From assembly GCF_010092425.1 (NCBI RefSeq), contig NZ_CP048030.1:682001-746000 (forward strand): 64,000 nt of DNA, written 5' to 3'. The notes below the pieces were generated by a model. The model was not told the origin of the DNA. It saw only the letters and a program-made list of their open reading frames with translations, and ran no database searches. This DNA is from Sinimarinibacterium sp. NLF-5-8. GTDB lineage: Bacteria > Pseudomonadota > Gammaproteobacteria > Nevskiales > Nevskiaceae. Made by a program: the position numbers and the translations under genes. Every line of letters starts with the position of its first letter. Position 1 is the first letter of the stretch. Of the stretch, positions 1-7,720 are shown in pieces.

Positions 1-309
1 CGATTGCGACAGCTCAACGCTGTATTCGGTGATTTTGGGCAGTGCGGCGTTGTAGGCCGCGCGCCACTCGGGCGTGGCGCAGACGCTGAACAAATGCCCG
101 ATCGGCCCCCAGACGCGAGAGATTTTTTCACCCATATCGTCCAGTGGCTCGATGAAGTTGTTCCAGCCGGGCGTTTGCGCCTGCCCCAGCAGCGCCGCCA
201 GCGTGCGCTGGTTTTCGGCCAAAACGTGATCAAGCGCGGCTTCGGCGTGTTCGGGGGTGATGCGATCAAACGCGGGCAGCACGGTGGCTTCAAGCAGGGG
301 ATTGGTCAT
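1..309 (-). CDS. prlC: Oligopeptidase A, N-terminal part (cut by window edge)
   Basis: Reading the minus strand from the ATG whose complement is at 307-309 gives 103 uninterrupted codons that run off the left edge. The start MTNPLLEATVLPAFDRI and the later IGHLFSV segment match the N-terminus of oligopeptidase A, the cytoplasmic M3-family zinc metallopeptidase that degrades short peptides and cleaved signal peptides. The zinc motif HExxH lies far downstream and is outside the window, so catalysis cannot be judged. It is transcribed divergently from the lipoprotein gene at 498. Confidence 0.85.
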   Translation of the reverse strand, partial: MTNPLLEATVLPAFDRITPEHAEAALDHVLAENQRTLAALLGQAQTPGWNNFIEPLDDMGEKISRVWGPIGHLFSVCATPEWRAAYNAALPKITEYSVELSQS

Positions 310-396
310 GGCAAAGCGCCTGATGATGAAAATGTAGCGCTGCTGTATGGGGGCACAATTGCGCAACTCCAGGGTTTTGTCTGTAAGTCAATGATT

Positions 397-419
397 AAAA
401 GTCTGATTTTTAGACTTTT
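397..419. promoter_or_regulatory. AT-rich inverted repeat between divergent genes
   Basis: The arms AAAAGTCT and AGACTTTT are perfect 8-mers separated by 7 bases, in the 188-bp space between prlC (minus) and the lipoprotein gene (plus). Position and composition suit an operator or a small hairpin. No regulator is identified. Confidence 0.3.
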
Positions 420-497
420 GGGTGGTGTCTGTACACGGTGCCTGCGTTTTTGCAGCGTGGCACGCTACCATAGCGGGATGATCCCCTGACTGCTGAA

Positions 498-1562
498 ATG
501 ACAATGTCACGTCTTTTAGGTTTGTTTTTGATGATTTTTACTGTGGTGGCGGCAGGTTGTGCCTCCCCCAGGGTGGCCAATACGCTTGCCGCCAAGAGTG
601 GTTTCAGAGTGGTTGAAAACCAGCCTTACCAGCGCGGGCTGGGGTTGGAGATGGATGTTTATTATCCCGCCGAGGCCAGTGGTGCGCCGGTCGTGGTGTT
701 TTTTTATGGCGGGCGCTGGCGCCAGACCGAAGGCGATAAAAGCAATTTTCGCTTTGTCGGGCAGGCGCTGGCATCGCGTGGATTTGTGGTGATGGTGCCC
801 AATCTGCGCGCGTATCCCGCTGTGCGTTTTCCGCTGTTCGTCAATGATGCGGCGCAAGCGGTGCGCTGGGCGCGCGACAACGCGCGCGCGTATGGCGGCA
901 ATGCCGATCAGATGTTTGTCATGGGGCATGATTCGGGCGCGCATATTGCGGCGCTGCTGGCGCTTGATCCCGAATATCTCAAGGCCGCAGGCGCAGATCG
1001 CGATCAGCTGCGCGGCATGATCGGGCTGGCGGGTGCGTATGATTTCATGCCGATCACCGCCCCTGATCTGCGCGACCTGTTTGGTCCGGTGGATCGTTTC
1101 CGCTACTCACAGCCGGTTTTTTATGTGGATGGCAACAATCCGCCGTTGCTGCTGATGCATGGCCGCAACGATGAAACGATTCCGGTCAGCAACACCGAAA
1201 GCCTGGCCAAGCGGGTTGCACAAAATGGCGGTGCGGTCGAAACCGTGCTGTATGACTCGCTGTCACACGCGATGATCCTCAACTCGCTGGCGTCCTATCT
1301 GCGCGGGCGCGCCGATGTGCTGGACAATATCGAGGAATTCATCAAGCGCATGGCCACGCAGCCGCGCCAGAAGCGTCGTGAACAGATCGAAATCCAGGCA
1401 ACGCCGCTGGTGCAGTCGAGTCAGCCGCTGCCAACCACGGATGATGGTTTTTTTGCGCCCCAGGTGATTCAACAGCAGGCGGTGGGTTCGGACGTCGAGC
1501 GCCCGGGGGGTGATGGCGCCCCCGCCGTCATCGAGTTGCCGCCCATCGAAATGAATCCGTGA
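498..1562 (+). CDS. Lipoprotein alpha/beta-hydrolase (esterase-like)
   Basis: A 354-residue protein with a short lipoprotein signal ending at the lipobox VAAGC (Cys21), so probably membrane-anchored in the envelope. The rest is an alpha/beta-hydrolase fold of the carboxylesterase/BD-FAE type: strand and oxyanion region VVVFFYGGRW (about 65-74), nucleophile elbow GHDSGA with Ser146, acid Asp225 in HGRNDETIP and His257 in LSHAM. The elbow is GHDSG where GHSAG is usual in this group. The final 70 residues are Gln/Pro-rich and probably disordered. The substrate cannot be deduced. A start two codons later (504) is equally possible. The next gene, gpmA, begins 55 bp downstream. Confidence 0.8.
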   Translation: MTMSRLLGLFLMIFTVVAAGCASPRVANTLAAKSGFRVVENQPYQRGLGLEMDVYYPAEASGAPVVVFFYGGRWRQTEGDKSNFRFVGQALASRGFVVMVPNLRAYPAVRFPLFVNDAAQAVRWARDNARAYGGNADQMFVMGHDSGAHIAALLALDPEYLKAAGADRDQLRGMIGLAGAYDFMPITAPDLRDLFGPVDRFRYSQPVFYVDGNNPPLLLMHGRNDETIPVSNTESLAKRVAQNGGAVETVLYDSLSHAMILNSLASYLRGRADVLDNIEEFIKRMATQPRQKRREQIEIQATPLVQSSQPLPTTDDGFFAPQVIQQQAVGSDVERPGGDGAPAVIELPPIEMNP

Positions 1563-1617
1563 TTTTTTCTGACCGCATGGTTCTTTGACGTTTTTTGCAT
1601 CACCCAAGGACTCTTTA

Positions 1618-2367
1618 ATGACTCACAAGCTCGTACTGTTGCGCCACGGCCAAAGCCAGTGGAATCTTGAAAATCGTTTTACCGGCTGGGTGGATGTGGA
1701 CATCACCGAGCAAGGTCGTCAGGAGGCGATCAAAGCCGGTGAGCTGATGCGCGATGAAGGGCTGTTGTTTGATGTGGCGTTTACCTCAGTGCTGATGCGC
1801 GCGATCCACACCCAGGCCACGGCGCTGGATGTGATGGATCAGGCCTGGGTGCCGGTGCACAGAAGCTGGCGGTTGAATGAGCGCCACTACGGCGCACTGC
1901 AAGGGCTGGACAAGGCCGAAACCACGGCCAAGCACGGCGAGGAACAGGTCAAGATCTGGCGCCGCTCGTACGACATTCCGCCGCCGGAAATGCCCGCCAG
2001 CGATGCCGGCCATCCCAGCCACGACCGTCGCTACGCCAAGCTCGATGCCAATGCGCTGCCGGGCACCGAGTCATTGAAAACCACGCTGGATCGGGTGCTG
2101 CCGTATTGGCATGACGCGATTGCGCCAGCGCTCAAAGCCGGGAACACGGTGCTGGTGACGGCGCACGGCAATTCTTTGCGCGCGCTGTACAAGTATTTGA
2201 ACAATGTGGCGGATGAGGCGATTGTGGAACTGAACATTCCCACGGGAATCCCGATTCTGTTTGAGCTGGATGAGACGCTCAAGGTGCAGTCATTCCGTTA
2301 CCTGGGTGATCCTGAAGCGGCAAAAAAAGCGGCCGAGGCGGTGGCCAATCAAGCCAAGGCACGTTGA
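1618..2367 (+). CDS. gpmA: 2,3-bisphosphoglycerate-dependent phosphoglycerate mutase
   Basis: Interconverts 3- and 2-phosphoglycerate in glycolysis and gluconeogenesis in the cytoplasm. The product has 249 residues, the usual GpmA length. It shows the phosphohistidine motif [10 protein letters not shown] (His10), the [10 protein letters not shown] segment, the substrate-binding RHYGALQG and the second catalytic histidine in [10 protein letters not shown]. The start at 1618 is chosen over an upstream in-frame codon because the family begins exactly at [11 protein letters not shown] and an AAGGA sequence lies 8-12 bases upstream. Confidence 0.97.
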   Translation: MTHKLVLLRHGQSQWNLENRFTGWVDVDITEQGRQEAIKAGELMRDEGLLFDVAFTSVLMRAIHTQATALDVMDQAWVPVHRSWRLNERHYGALQGLDKAETTAKHGEEQVKIWRRSYDIPPPEMPASDAGHPSHDRRYAKLDANALPGTESLKTTLDRVLPYWHDAIAPALKAGNTVLVTAHGNSLRALYKYLNNVADEAIVELNIPTGIPILFELDETLKVQSFRYLGDPEAAKKAAEAVANQAKAR

Positions 2368-2419
2368 TTGCTGTTCGCCACACGCACTTTTCACCCAAAA
2401 GGACACGAAGGACGCCGGC

Positions 2420-2439
2420 CTCGTCATTGCAATGACGAG
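2420..2439. repeat. Perfect 20-bp palindrome
   Basis: CTCGTCATTGCAATGACGAG is identical to its reverse complement. It lies between the convergent gpmA and TonB-receptor genes, 53 bp after the gpmA stop. It could be a degraded interspersed palindrome or part of a termination region; it has no T-tract. Confidence 0.5.
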
Positions 2440-2480
2440 ATGGGCGCGGTGTTCGGACTTCATCGCGCGCAAAGCAATAC

Positions 2481-2510
2481 CCTCCTTCGCGGCTAAAGCC
2501 GCGAAGGAGG
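2481..2510. repeat. REP-like hairpin between convergent genes
   Basis: The arms CCTCCTTCGCGGC and GCCGCGAAGGAGG are perfect 13-mers around a TAAA loop. The core TTCGCGGCTAAAGCCGCG recurs at 27562-27579 and, with one change, at 27748-27765. It therefore looks like a REP-type extragenic palindrome that may also block read-through between gpmA and the receptor gene. Confidence 0.6.
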
Positions 2511-2531
2511 CACGTCACCGATGCGCGTCAA

Positions 2532-4724
2532 TCACTCGCCAAAATCCACGCGCACGCCCACCAGAATGGAACGTCCCGGCTGCGGCGCCACGTCTTTGAG
2601 CACTGACGTGCTCAGGCGCTGCTCGTCATCGAGCAGATTGCGGCCTTGCAGATACAGCGTGGTTTGGGTGGCGCCGTGCGACAGGGTGTAGCCCAGATCG
2701 GTAGCCAGCAGGCCGTAGCCGGGCGTGGGGGTTTCCAGCGCAGCGGTGTGGGTTTGCCTGAGCGCGCGGGTGTAGCGCAACGCCCCGGACCAGCGCTGAT
2801 AGCGCGCGTCCACGCCCCCGCCGATGCGCACCGGCGTCAGGCGCGGCAGGGATTCATGGGTGTCTTCAGTGCGCCCACGCACACTGTCGGCAAAGCCGTG
2901 GGCCTCCACCGTCCAGCCGTTGCGCTGCCACAGGCGCAGGCGCGTGGTGGCTTCGAACCCGTACAGGCGCGCGTCTTGCTGGTGGATATCGAGCAGCAGC
3001 AGCGCGCCGTTGGGTGAAAACTGCCCGGCATCATCCACACGATCGGCAATGCCGTCAGCCGCTGGGATGCCACTGCCATCGGCGTTCAAACCCTGATCGA
3101 CTTCGCGCAGCAGCAGATAGTCGTTGATGCGGTTGTAAAAGCCGCCGATCTGCCACTGCCAGCGACCATGGTCGCGGCTCAGGCTCAGATCCAGCGTCTG
3201 GGCCGTTTCCAGCTTCAGGCTGTCATCGCCGCGTTCAAATGTCTGCGTGGCGCCGTGCTCACCGTAGGCAAACAGCTCTTGCGCAGCAGGCGCGCGCTGG
3301 GCGCGTTGTGCAGTCAGTCGCAGGTGCAGATGTGGCGCCAGTTGTGCATTCAGCCCTGCCGACAAGCTGGTGGGGGTGAAGTCAGCGCGCGCGGTGTTGC
3401 TGCGCTCGGTGTCGTGTGTGACCCGATCGACACGCGCGCCCAGTTCCAGCCGGTGCGCACCCAATGCCAAGCTTTCAACCGCAAACAGGCCCAGGTTGCG
3501 GGTGAGCGTGGGCGGGACAAAGGCTTCGTCACCGTCGGCGCGAAAGTCCCGGTGCTGCCATTGGGTGCCGATGACTCCCACCCAGTCGCCCAGCGGCGCA
3601 TGGGCCAGTTCGATGCGGCTGTCGAGTTCCTTGACCTCAAAGCGGGTGCCGATGTCCCCGTCCGGCTCCAGTTCTTCGTGGTGGTATTGGCTGTGTGACA
3701 GGCGCGCTTCCAGCCGGTCGAAGCCGGGTAGCGGATCAAACAGCAGGCCGCGAGCGTCGATGCGCTTTTGATGCAGGTCGATGCGCGCGCCGTCGTGACT
3801 GTGCTCATGATCATCGTGATCGAGGGCATCACCATCGTCATGGTCATGGTGCGCACCATCGGGTTCTTCGCCCGACGGAATCCCGTAGTTGTGATGTCGC
3901 TGTGACAGCGCCACGCCGAGCATGCCACGATCGTTGATCCAGGCCAGCGATGCGCCTTGGCTGTGCTGCCGCAGGTGGCTGTTGTCAAGCGTGCCGGGCG
4001 CGGGGTCATCATGCGCGGTGGCATCGCCGTGTCGATGGGCGGGGACGGGAATCTCGGTGTCGCCTGCCTGCTGGTAGGTGCCTTGTGCGCCCCATTGCCA
4101 GTGGCCGCTGCCGTAACGCGCCTTGAGCGCCGTGCTGCGGCCATCGCCATTGCTGTTGTAGCGACCGGCGCCACTGAGCGTCAGCCCCGGCCGCAGCCGA
4201 TCCGGCAGGCGATCGTCGATGACGTTGACCACGCCGGCTGACGCGCCGCCGCCGTAGATCAAGGTGGCCGGGCCTTTGATGATTTCGATTTGCTCGGCTA
4301 GCAGCGGATCACTGGCGACGGCATGGTCGGCGCTCAGCGCAGAGGCATCTGCGACGGCCTGGCCGTTTTCCAGCATCTGCACGCGGGTGCCGCTCTGACC
4401 CCGGATCACCGGGCGGCCAACGCCCGCCCCAAAACTGGCGTTGCTGATGCCGGGCAGACCATCGAGTGTTTCGCCCAGGGTTGTGCTGCGGCGTTGTTCC
4501 AGCGCCTCTCCACTCAGCAGTTGTACGGGTTGGGTGATTTGATCGGCGCTGTGTTTGAGCGCACTGGTGTGAACCACGATGTCGTCGAGCGGGGTGGCCG
4601 CGTCAGGGGATTCGGTCGATTGAGCCCAGGCGGGCAGAGCCAGGATCAGCGGCAGTGCCAGCCCCAGCAGATGTGGGCGCGCGGCCGGACGCTGCCGGTT
4701 GGCAGCAGGATTTGAAAAAGTCAT
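2532..4724 (-). CDS. TonB-dependent outer-membrane receptor, ZnuD-like (probable zinc uptake)
   Basis: A 730-residue outer-membrane receptor. A signal peptide ending near LPAWAQ is followed by a plug domain (about 45-175: DDIVVHTSALKHS, PVIRGQSGTRVQML, IEIIKGPATLIYGGGAS) and a 22-strand barrel ending in GVRVDFGE. An extracellular loop around residues 290-320 is packed with His and Asp (GAHHDHDDGDALDHDDHEHS), as in ZnuD-type receptors that import zinc or related metals. The ATG at 4724 is preferred to an upstream TTG because it leads directly into the signal peptide. A small His/Cys exported protein gene lies 67 bp upstream on the same strand. No clear Zur-box palindrome was found. The metal is inferred from the loop. 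Confidence 0.85.
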   Translation of the reverse strand: MTFSNPAANRQRPAARPHLLGLALPLILALPAWAQSTESPDAATPLDDIVVHTSALKHSADQITQPVQLLSGEALEQRRSTTLGETLDGLPGISNASFGAGVGRPVIRGQSGTRVQMLENGQAVADASALSADHAVASDPLLAEQIEIIKGPATLIYGGGASAGVVNVIDDRLPDRLRPGLTLSGAGRYNSNGDGRSTALKARYGSGHWQWGAQGTYQQAGDTEIPVPAHRHGDATAHDDPAPGTLDNSHLRQHSQGASLAWINDRGMLGVALSQRHHNYGIPSGEEPDGAHHDHDDGDALDHDDHEHSHDGARIDLHQKRIDARGLLFDPLPGFDRLEARLSHSQYHHEELEPDGDIGTRFEVKELDSRIELAHAPLGDWVGVIGTQWQHRDFRADGDEAFVPPTLTRNLGLFAVESLALGAHRLELGARVDRVTHDTERSNTARADFTPTSLSAGLNAQLAPHLHLRLTAQRAQRAPAAQELFAYGEHGATQTFERGDDSLKLETAQTLDLSLSRDHGRWQWQIGGFYNRINDYLLLREVDQGLNADGSGIPAADGIADRVDDAGQFSPNGALLLLDIHQQDARLYGFEATTRLRLWQRNGWTVEAHGFADSVRGRTEDTHESLPRLTPVRIGGGVDARYQRWSGALRYTRALRQTHTAALETPTPGYGLLATDLGYTLSHGATQTTLYLQGRNLLDDEQRLSTSVLKDVAPQPGRSILVGVRVDFGE

Positions 4725-4791
4725 GTGAATGTCTCGCAAACGAGGCGCGCGGCCACAATCGGCGCGCGCCGAACGCCAGAAAATAAGGTCG

Positions 4792-5082
4792 TCAGATGCT
4801 GCGAGGCATCAAGGGGGGATCGCGGATGCGTGTGTTGCGCTGTGCCGCAGGATGTGTTTGCGGCGCGTTGCGAACGGGCGGTGTTGCCAGCGTTCGGGGC
4901 AGTGCCAGCGGCGCCGGTGATGCGGCAAGGGCGCCGCCGAGAACGCCGGGAGCGTGCAGACATACGGCGCAGGCTTGATCAACCGCAAGTGCGGGATGTT
5001 CGTGTGCATGCGCAATCACCAGCCACTGGCTTAAGGCCAGTGCCAGAATCATCAACCAGCGATGAAGTGAACGAGTGCGCAT
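4792..5082 (-). CDS. Small exported His/Cys protein (DUF2946-like)
   Basis: A 96-residue protein with a signal or anchor segment (LMILALALSQWLVIAHA) followed at once by HEHPALAVDQACAVCLHAPG, a short metal-binding-looking motif, and an Arg/Pro-rich tail. This layout resembles DUF2946 proteins, which are often encoded next to metal TonB receptors. It lies directly upstream of the ZnuD-like receptor on the same strand, so co-transcription is likely. The ATG at 5082 is chosen because the signal peptide begins there; a GTG eight codons upstream is less likely. A metal-chaperone role is inference. Confidence 0.6.
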   Translation of the reverse strand: MRTRSLHRWLMILALALSQWLVIAHAHEHPALAVDQACAVCLHAPGVLGGALAASPAPLALPRTLATPPVRNAPQTHPAAQRNTRIRDPPLMPRSI

Positions 5083-5133
5083 GGATCGGCAGTGTGACAA
5101 AAGCACGGCGCGCGTGCTAGTCGTTGAGGTGTA

Positions 5134-5628
5134 TTAGTGACGCAGTTGGCCGGTGAGCTGGTCGGCGGCGTCGATCAGGGCGTGTTGCTTGAGCCAGTGT
5201 TGTTCGTCGCGGCTGTCGTGCTCGAACCACGCGCGCGCGCTGCCCGCGATAAAGGTGTATCCCCAGAGATCCATGTCTTCAAGAATCTGGCTGCGGCCAT
5301 AGCCATCCAGCGTGTCGGCCAGCAGAACCTGGAGATAGCACACGGCGTTTTCTTCGCGGTCATCGCCGTCGGCATCGGTGTGCAGGGCGGCGCGGCGAGC
5401 ATCGTCCATGCAAATCCAGTGTGCGGTTTCGTGGAGTGCAGAATGTACGGGGGTATCGGCGCGCACATACAGGCGGTTGGCGATCAGCCCGGCTTCTTCA
5501 TCGCCCCAGTAGCTGCCGGGAATGGCGAGGGCATTGGCGACCCATTCGAGCGTCATGCCCCAGCGTTGGAGCAGGGCGGGCAGGGCGTGTGCAGGCAGTT
5601 GGGCGCAGGTGACAACGGAATCGGCCAT
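5134..5628 (-). CDS. Conserved protein with HExxH zincin-like motif, function unknown
   Basis: A soluble 164-residue protein without signal peptide. It carries HETAH at 66-70, with acidic residues DREEN at 90-94 that could supply a third zinc ligand, so a small gluzincin-like fold is plausible. The segment around GLIANRLYVRADTPVHSALHE looks well ordered. I do not recognise a characterised family member. It is the last gene of a minus-strand unit starting with the truncated haemoglobin; the SirB gene ends 9 bp upstream. The ATG at 5628 is used rather than a TTG three codons earlier. Confidence 0.7.
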   Translation of the reverse strand: MADSVVTCAQLPAHALPALLQRWGMTLEWVANALAIPGSYWGDEEAGLIANRLYVRADTPVHSALHETAHWICMDDARRAALHTDADGDDREENAVCYLQVLLADTLDGYGRSQILEDMDLWGYTFIAGSARAWFEHDSRDEQHWLKQHALIDAADQLTGQLRH

Positions 5629-5637
5629 GAAAAGCAA

Positions 5638-6045
5638 TCAGAAGCGCAGCAGGGTGAGAATGCCCACCGGATTATGCGTGCGGGCGACCACGATCATCAT
5701 GCCAAAGCAGGACAGGGCGGCACAGTAGGCCGCCAGTTTGCGTGCGCGCGTCGGCGCACGGTGCAGGGCGAGGATGCCAAATGCAATGTAGGCCAGCAGC
5801 AGGCCGAGCTTGGCTTGCAGCCAGGAAATCACCAGTGGATTGAGGTGCAGTGCTGTGAGCAAGGCCAGCGCGGCGAGCAGCAGGCCGGTGTCGATCACCA
5901 CGCTCAGATTGCGGACTTGGCGCTGCATCGGCCACCGGGCGTTGATCAGTACGGCAAATCCGCGAAGGGTGAACAGTGCACCGCTGCTCAGTGCAAGGCT
6001 GATGTGAATGAGCTTGATCTGGGGGTAAAACTCGATCAATGACAT
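5638..6045 (-). CDS. SirB-family integral membrane protein
   Basis: A 135-residue protein with about four membrane spans (near 10-30, 48-66, 72-92 and 104-125). The opening LIEFYPQIKLIHISLALSSG and the central LNPLVISWLQAKLGLLL are typical of the SirB family (first described as an invasion-gene activator; biochemical role unsettled). It sits between a CopD-like membrane protein (12 bp gap) and the HExxH protein (9 bp gap) in the nsrR unit. Confidence 0.8.
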   Translation of the reverse strand: MSLIEFYPQIKLIHISLALSSGALFTLRGFAVLINARWPMQRQVRNLSVVIDTGLLLAALALLTALHLNPLVISWLQAKLGLLLAYIAFGILALHRAPTRARKLAAYCAALSCFGMMIVVARTHNPVGILTLLRF

Positions 6046-6057
6046 TGCAGGGCGTTT

Positions 6058-6492
6058 TCAGGCGATATACAGCGCTTTGGCGAGTATGACGATCACAATG
6101 ATGTGACAGAAAATGCTCAGGTGCAGGGCGTGTGAGCGTGTCCCGCTGAGTTTGCCGCGCCTGCGCCAGAACATGGCAGTGAAAAAATGTGCCAGTACGC
6201 TCAAGGCTAAAACGATCTTGAGGGTGAGGATTGCCCCAAACGAGGTACTGAATGGATGCGCCAGTGCCCCACGAAACTGCCAGGCCATTGCAAACCCTGC
6301 GCCGTACAGCACCAGTAATACGAATGGAAAGATGCGAACCGCGCGATTGCCAATGGCCTGTTCGAGCTGTGGGCGCATGCGCATCGGCAGTGAGGACTGT
6401 GCGTGAGACAGCACCATGACCTCAAAAAACACGGTGCCGCCAAAAGCGATGGCTGCCAACAGATGAATCGTGACCAGCAAGGTGTGATTCAT
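6058..6492 (-). CDS. Four-span membrane protein, CopD-like
   Basis: A 144-residue inner-membrane protein with four hydrophobic spans and histidines near membrane borders (HLLAAIAFGGTVFFEV at the N-terminus, AHFFTAMFW in span three, HLSIFCHIIVIVILAK in span four). This resembles the CopD/DUF2269 type, which may bind haem or copper; the exact family is uncertain. Its ATG overlaps the stop of nsrR in an ATGA arrangement, implying translational coupling and shared NO control. Confidence 0.65.
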   Translation of the reverse strand: MNHTLLVTIHLLAAIAFGGTVFFEVMVLSHAQSSLPMRMRPQLEQAIGNRAVRIFPFVLLVLYGAGFAMAWQFRGALAHPFSTSFGAILTLKIVLALSVLAHFFTAMFWRRRGKLSGTRSHALHLSIFCHIIVIVILAKALYIA

Positions 6493-6941
6493 ATGGCACC
6501 TTGGTTGTGGTGGAAGCGAACCGGGTAAACGGGGTTGGGCAGCAGGGTTGGCAGCAGATCAGCCAGCGTGTGTTGATCCAGGTGGCTGATGAACTGTTCC
6601 AGCGCACTGTTGAAAACATTGCTCAGGCGGCAGGCCCCCGTGAGCTGACAGCCGCTATTGGCAGAAAAGCATTCGACCACATCGAAATCGGGCTCGAACT
6701 GGCGGATGACGGCGCCCACGACGATCTGTTCGGCAGGGCGTCCGAGCCGCAGTCCACCCCCGCGGCCGCGCACGGTTTCGACCCAGCCGCTCAATCCCAG
6801 TTGATGCGTGACTTTCATCAGATGCGCCTTGGAGATGCCATGTGCAGAGGCAATCTCGCCGATCGTGCACAGGCGTTCCGGACGCTGGGCAACGTACATC
6901 AGCACACGCATTGCGTAGTCGCTCATCATGGTCAGGCGCAT
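6489..6941 (-). CDS. nsrR: Rrf2-family nitric-oxide-sensing repressor NsrR
   Basis: A 150-residue Rrf2-family winged-helix protein. The N-terminal MRLTMMSDYAMRVLMYVA and recognition helix GISKAHLMKVTHQL are typical, and three cysteines (91, 98, 104 in CFSANSGCQLTGACRL) match the NsrR Fe-S ligands. NsrR represses NO-detoxification genes until NO damages its cluster. The ATG at 6941 is chosen because the family begins MRLT and GGGAG precedes it; a longer frame exists upstream but overlaps the haemoglobin stop. It is the second gene of a unit behind an NsrR-box candidate, so autoregulation is likely. Confidence 0.9.
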   Translation of the reverse strand: MRLTMMSDYAMRVLMYVAQRPERLCTIGEIASAHGISKAHLMKVTHQLGLSGWVETVRGRGGGLRLGRPAEQIVVGAVIRQFEPDFDVVECFSANSGCQLTGACRLSNVFNSALEQFISHLDQHTLADLLPTLLPNPVYPVRFHHNQGAI

Positions 6942-6990
6942 TACAGACTCCCAGGTACAGAAGTGTGCTGGTGTACCACAACCGACGGCA

Positions 6991-7386
6991 TCATGCGGGG
7001 GCAAATTCTGCCGTCATGCCGCGCATGTACTGGTAACCCGCCCATAACCGCTGGGCAATGCGGCCGGCAATCATGCTGGCTTCGTGGGCCATGGCCTCAT
7101 TGGGTTGCTCGAACGCCGTTTCGCGGAATAATTCGACCCAGTGGCCGAAGAGGCCTTGAGTCAGATCCGGCAACGCTGCGTGTTTGGGCATCGGCGCACC
7201 GCTGAAACGCCCCGTTCCGCGCAGCAGCGCCGACCAGAAATCGACCAGCTTGGCCAGATGTTCATCCCAGTCATCGACATGGGCGTTGAAGATCGGCCCC
7301 AGGCGGTCGTCCTGACGCACCTTGGCGTAAAACTGATGAACCAGTTGCGTAATCTCTTCTTCGCTACACAGGGAAAGATCGGCCAT
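6991..7386 (-). CDS. Group III truncated haemoglobin
   Basis: A 131-residue globin. The B-helix segment LVHQFYAKVRQDDRLGPIF, the WDEHLAKLVDFW stretch and the F-helix LFGHWVELFRET (proximal His at about residue 82) are typical of group III (P-type) truncated haemoglobins, linked to NO or microaerobic metabolism. It is the first gene of the unit containing nsrR (about 50 bp downstream) and lies behind the NsrR-box candidate at 7474. The ATG at 7386 matches the normal family length; a longer upstream extension would cross the operator. Confidence 0.9.
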   Translation of the reverse strand: MADLSLCSEEEITQLVHQFYAKVRQDDRLGPIFNAHVDDWDEHLAKLVDFWSALLRGTGRFSGAPMPKHAALPDLTQGLFGHWVELFRETAFEQPNEAMAHEASMIAGRIAQRLWAGYQYMRGMTAEFAPA

Positions 7387-7720
7387 TTTTATCACCGGAC
7401 GGCAAAATCGAAAAAAGGAATGCGTGAATGATGCGCAGATCGCCGTTGTCGTCGGACGCTGGCGGTCAGCATAAACATTCATTCAAATTGTATCTTATCG
7501 CAAACGCCAGCCTGCCTGCGCTTTGGAAAAGAAGCCGTTGATTATTGCGTTATGCTGTCGTGCTCAGGCAACAGGCAGGGCGCACGGTAGCTTTGATCAG
7601 CACCAGAGCCGCAGGCGCGCCGATTGTCGGCTACTTGATGCCGATGTGCGGAGAGGGGTGCGGGGCTGGCGTGAACTATCTTACGCTGGCACAACCAGAC
7701 AACTTGGGGAGTAGGCGAGC
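7387..7720. other. Intergenic region between trHb/nsrR unit and tad operon
   Basis: 334 bp between divergent units. It holds the NsrR-box candidate at 7474-7496 on the haemoglobin side. On the Tad side there is no convincing gene, in particular no Flp pilin, and no promoter that I can place with confidence. Confidence 0.5.
7474..7496 (-). promoter_or_regulatory. Candidate NsrR operator
   Basis: On the plus strand the half-sites AACATTCATTC (7474-7484) and AATTGTATCTT (7486-7496) flank one central base. This is the 11-1-11 layout of the known NsrR consensus (AAGATGCATTT and its complement), with 8 and 9 matches of 11. It lies 88 bp upstream of the haemoglobin start in an AT-rich patch, where it can overlap the promoter. 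Confidence 0.7.

Noticed and set aside
4-489. 161-codon plus-strand frame at the left edge
   Set aside because: It lies opposite the clear start of oligopeptidase A on the minus strand and has no family resemblance.
3168-4241. Several long plus-strand frames across the TonB receptor
   Set aside because: They are shadows of a receptor whose plug, loops and barrel end are all recognisable on the minus strand.
5083-5133. Search for a Zur or Fur box upstream of the metal-receptor unit
   Set aside because: No AT-rich palindrome of the right form is present; only a small GC hairpin (AGCACG/CGTGCT) was seen.
7523-7714. Short frame before cpaB considered as a Flp pilin
   Set aside because: It has no pilin-like hydrophobic segment or prepilin cleavage motif and is rich in Arg.
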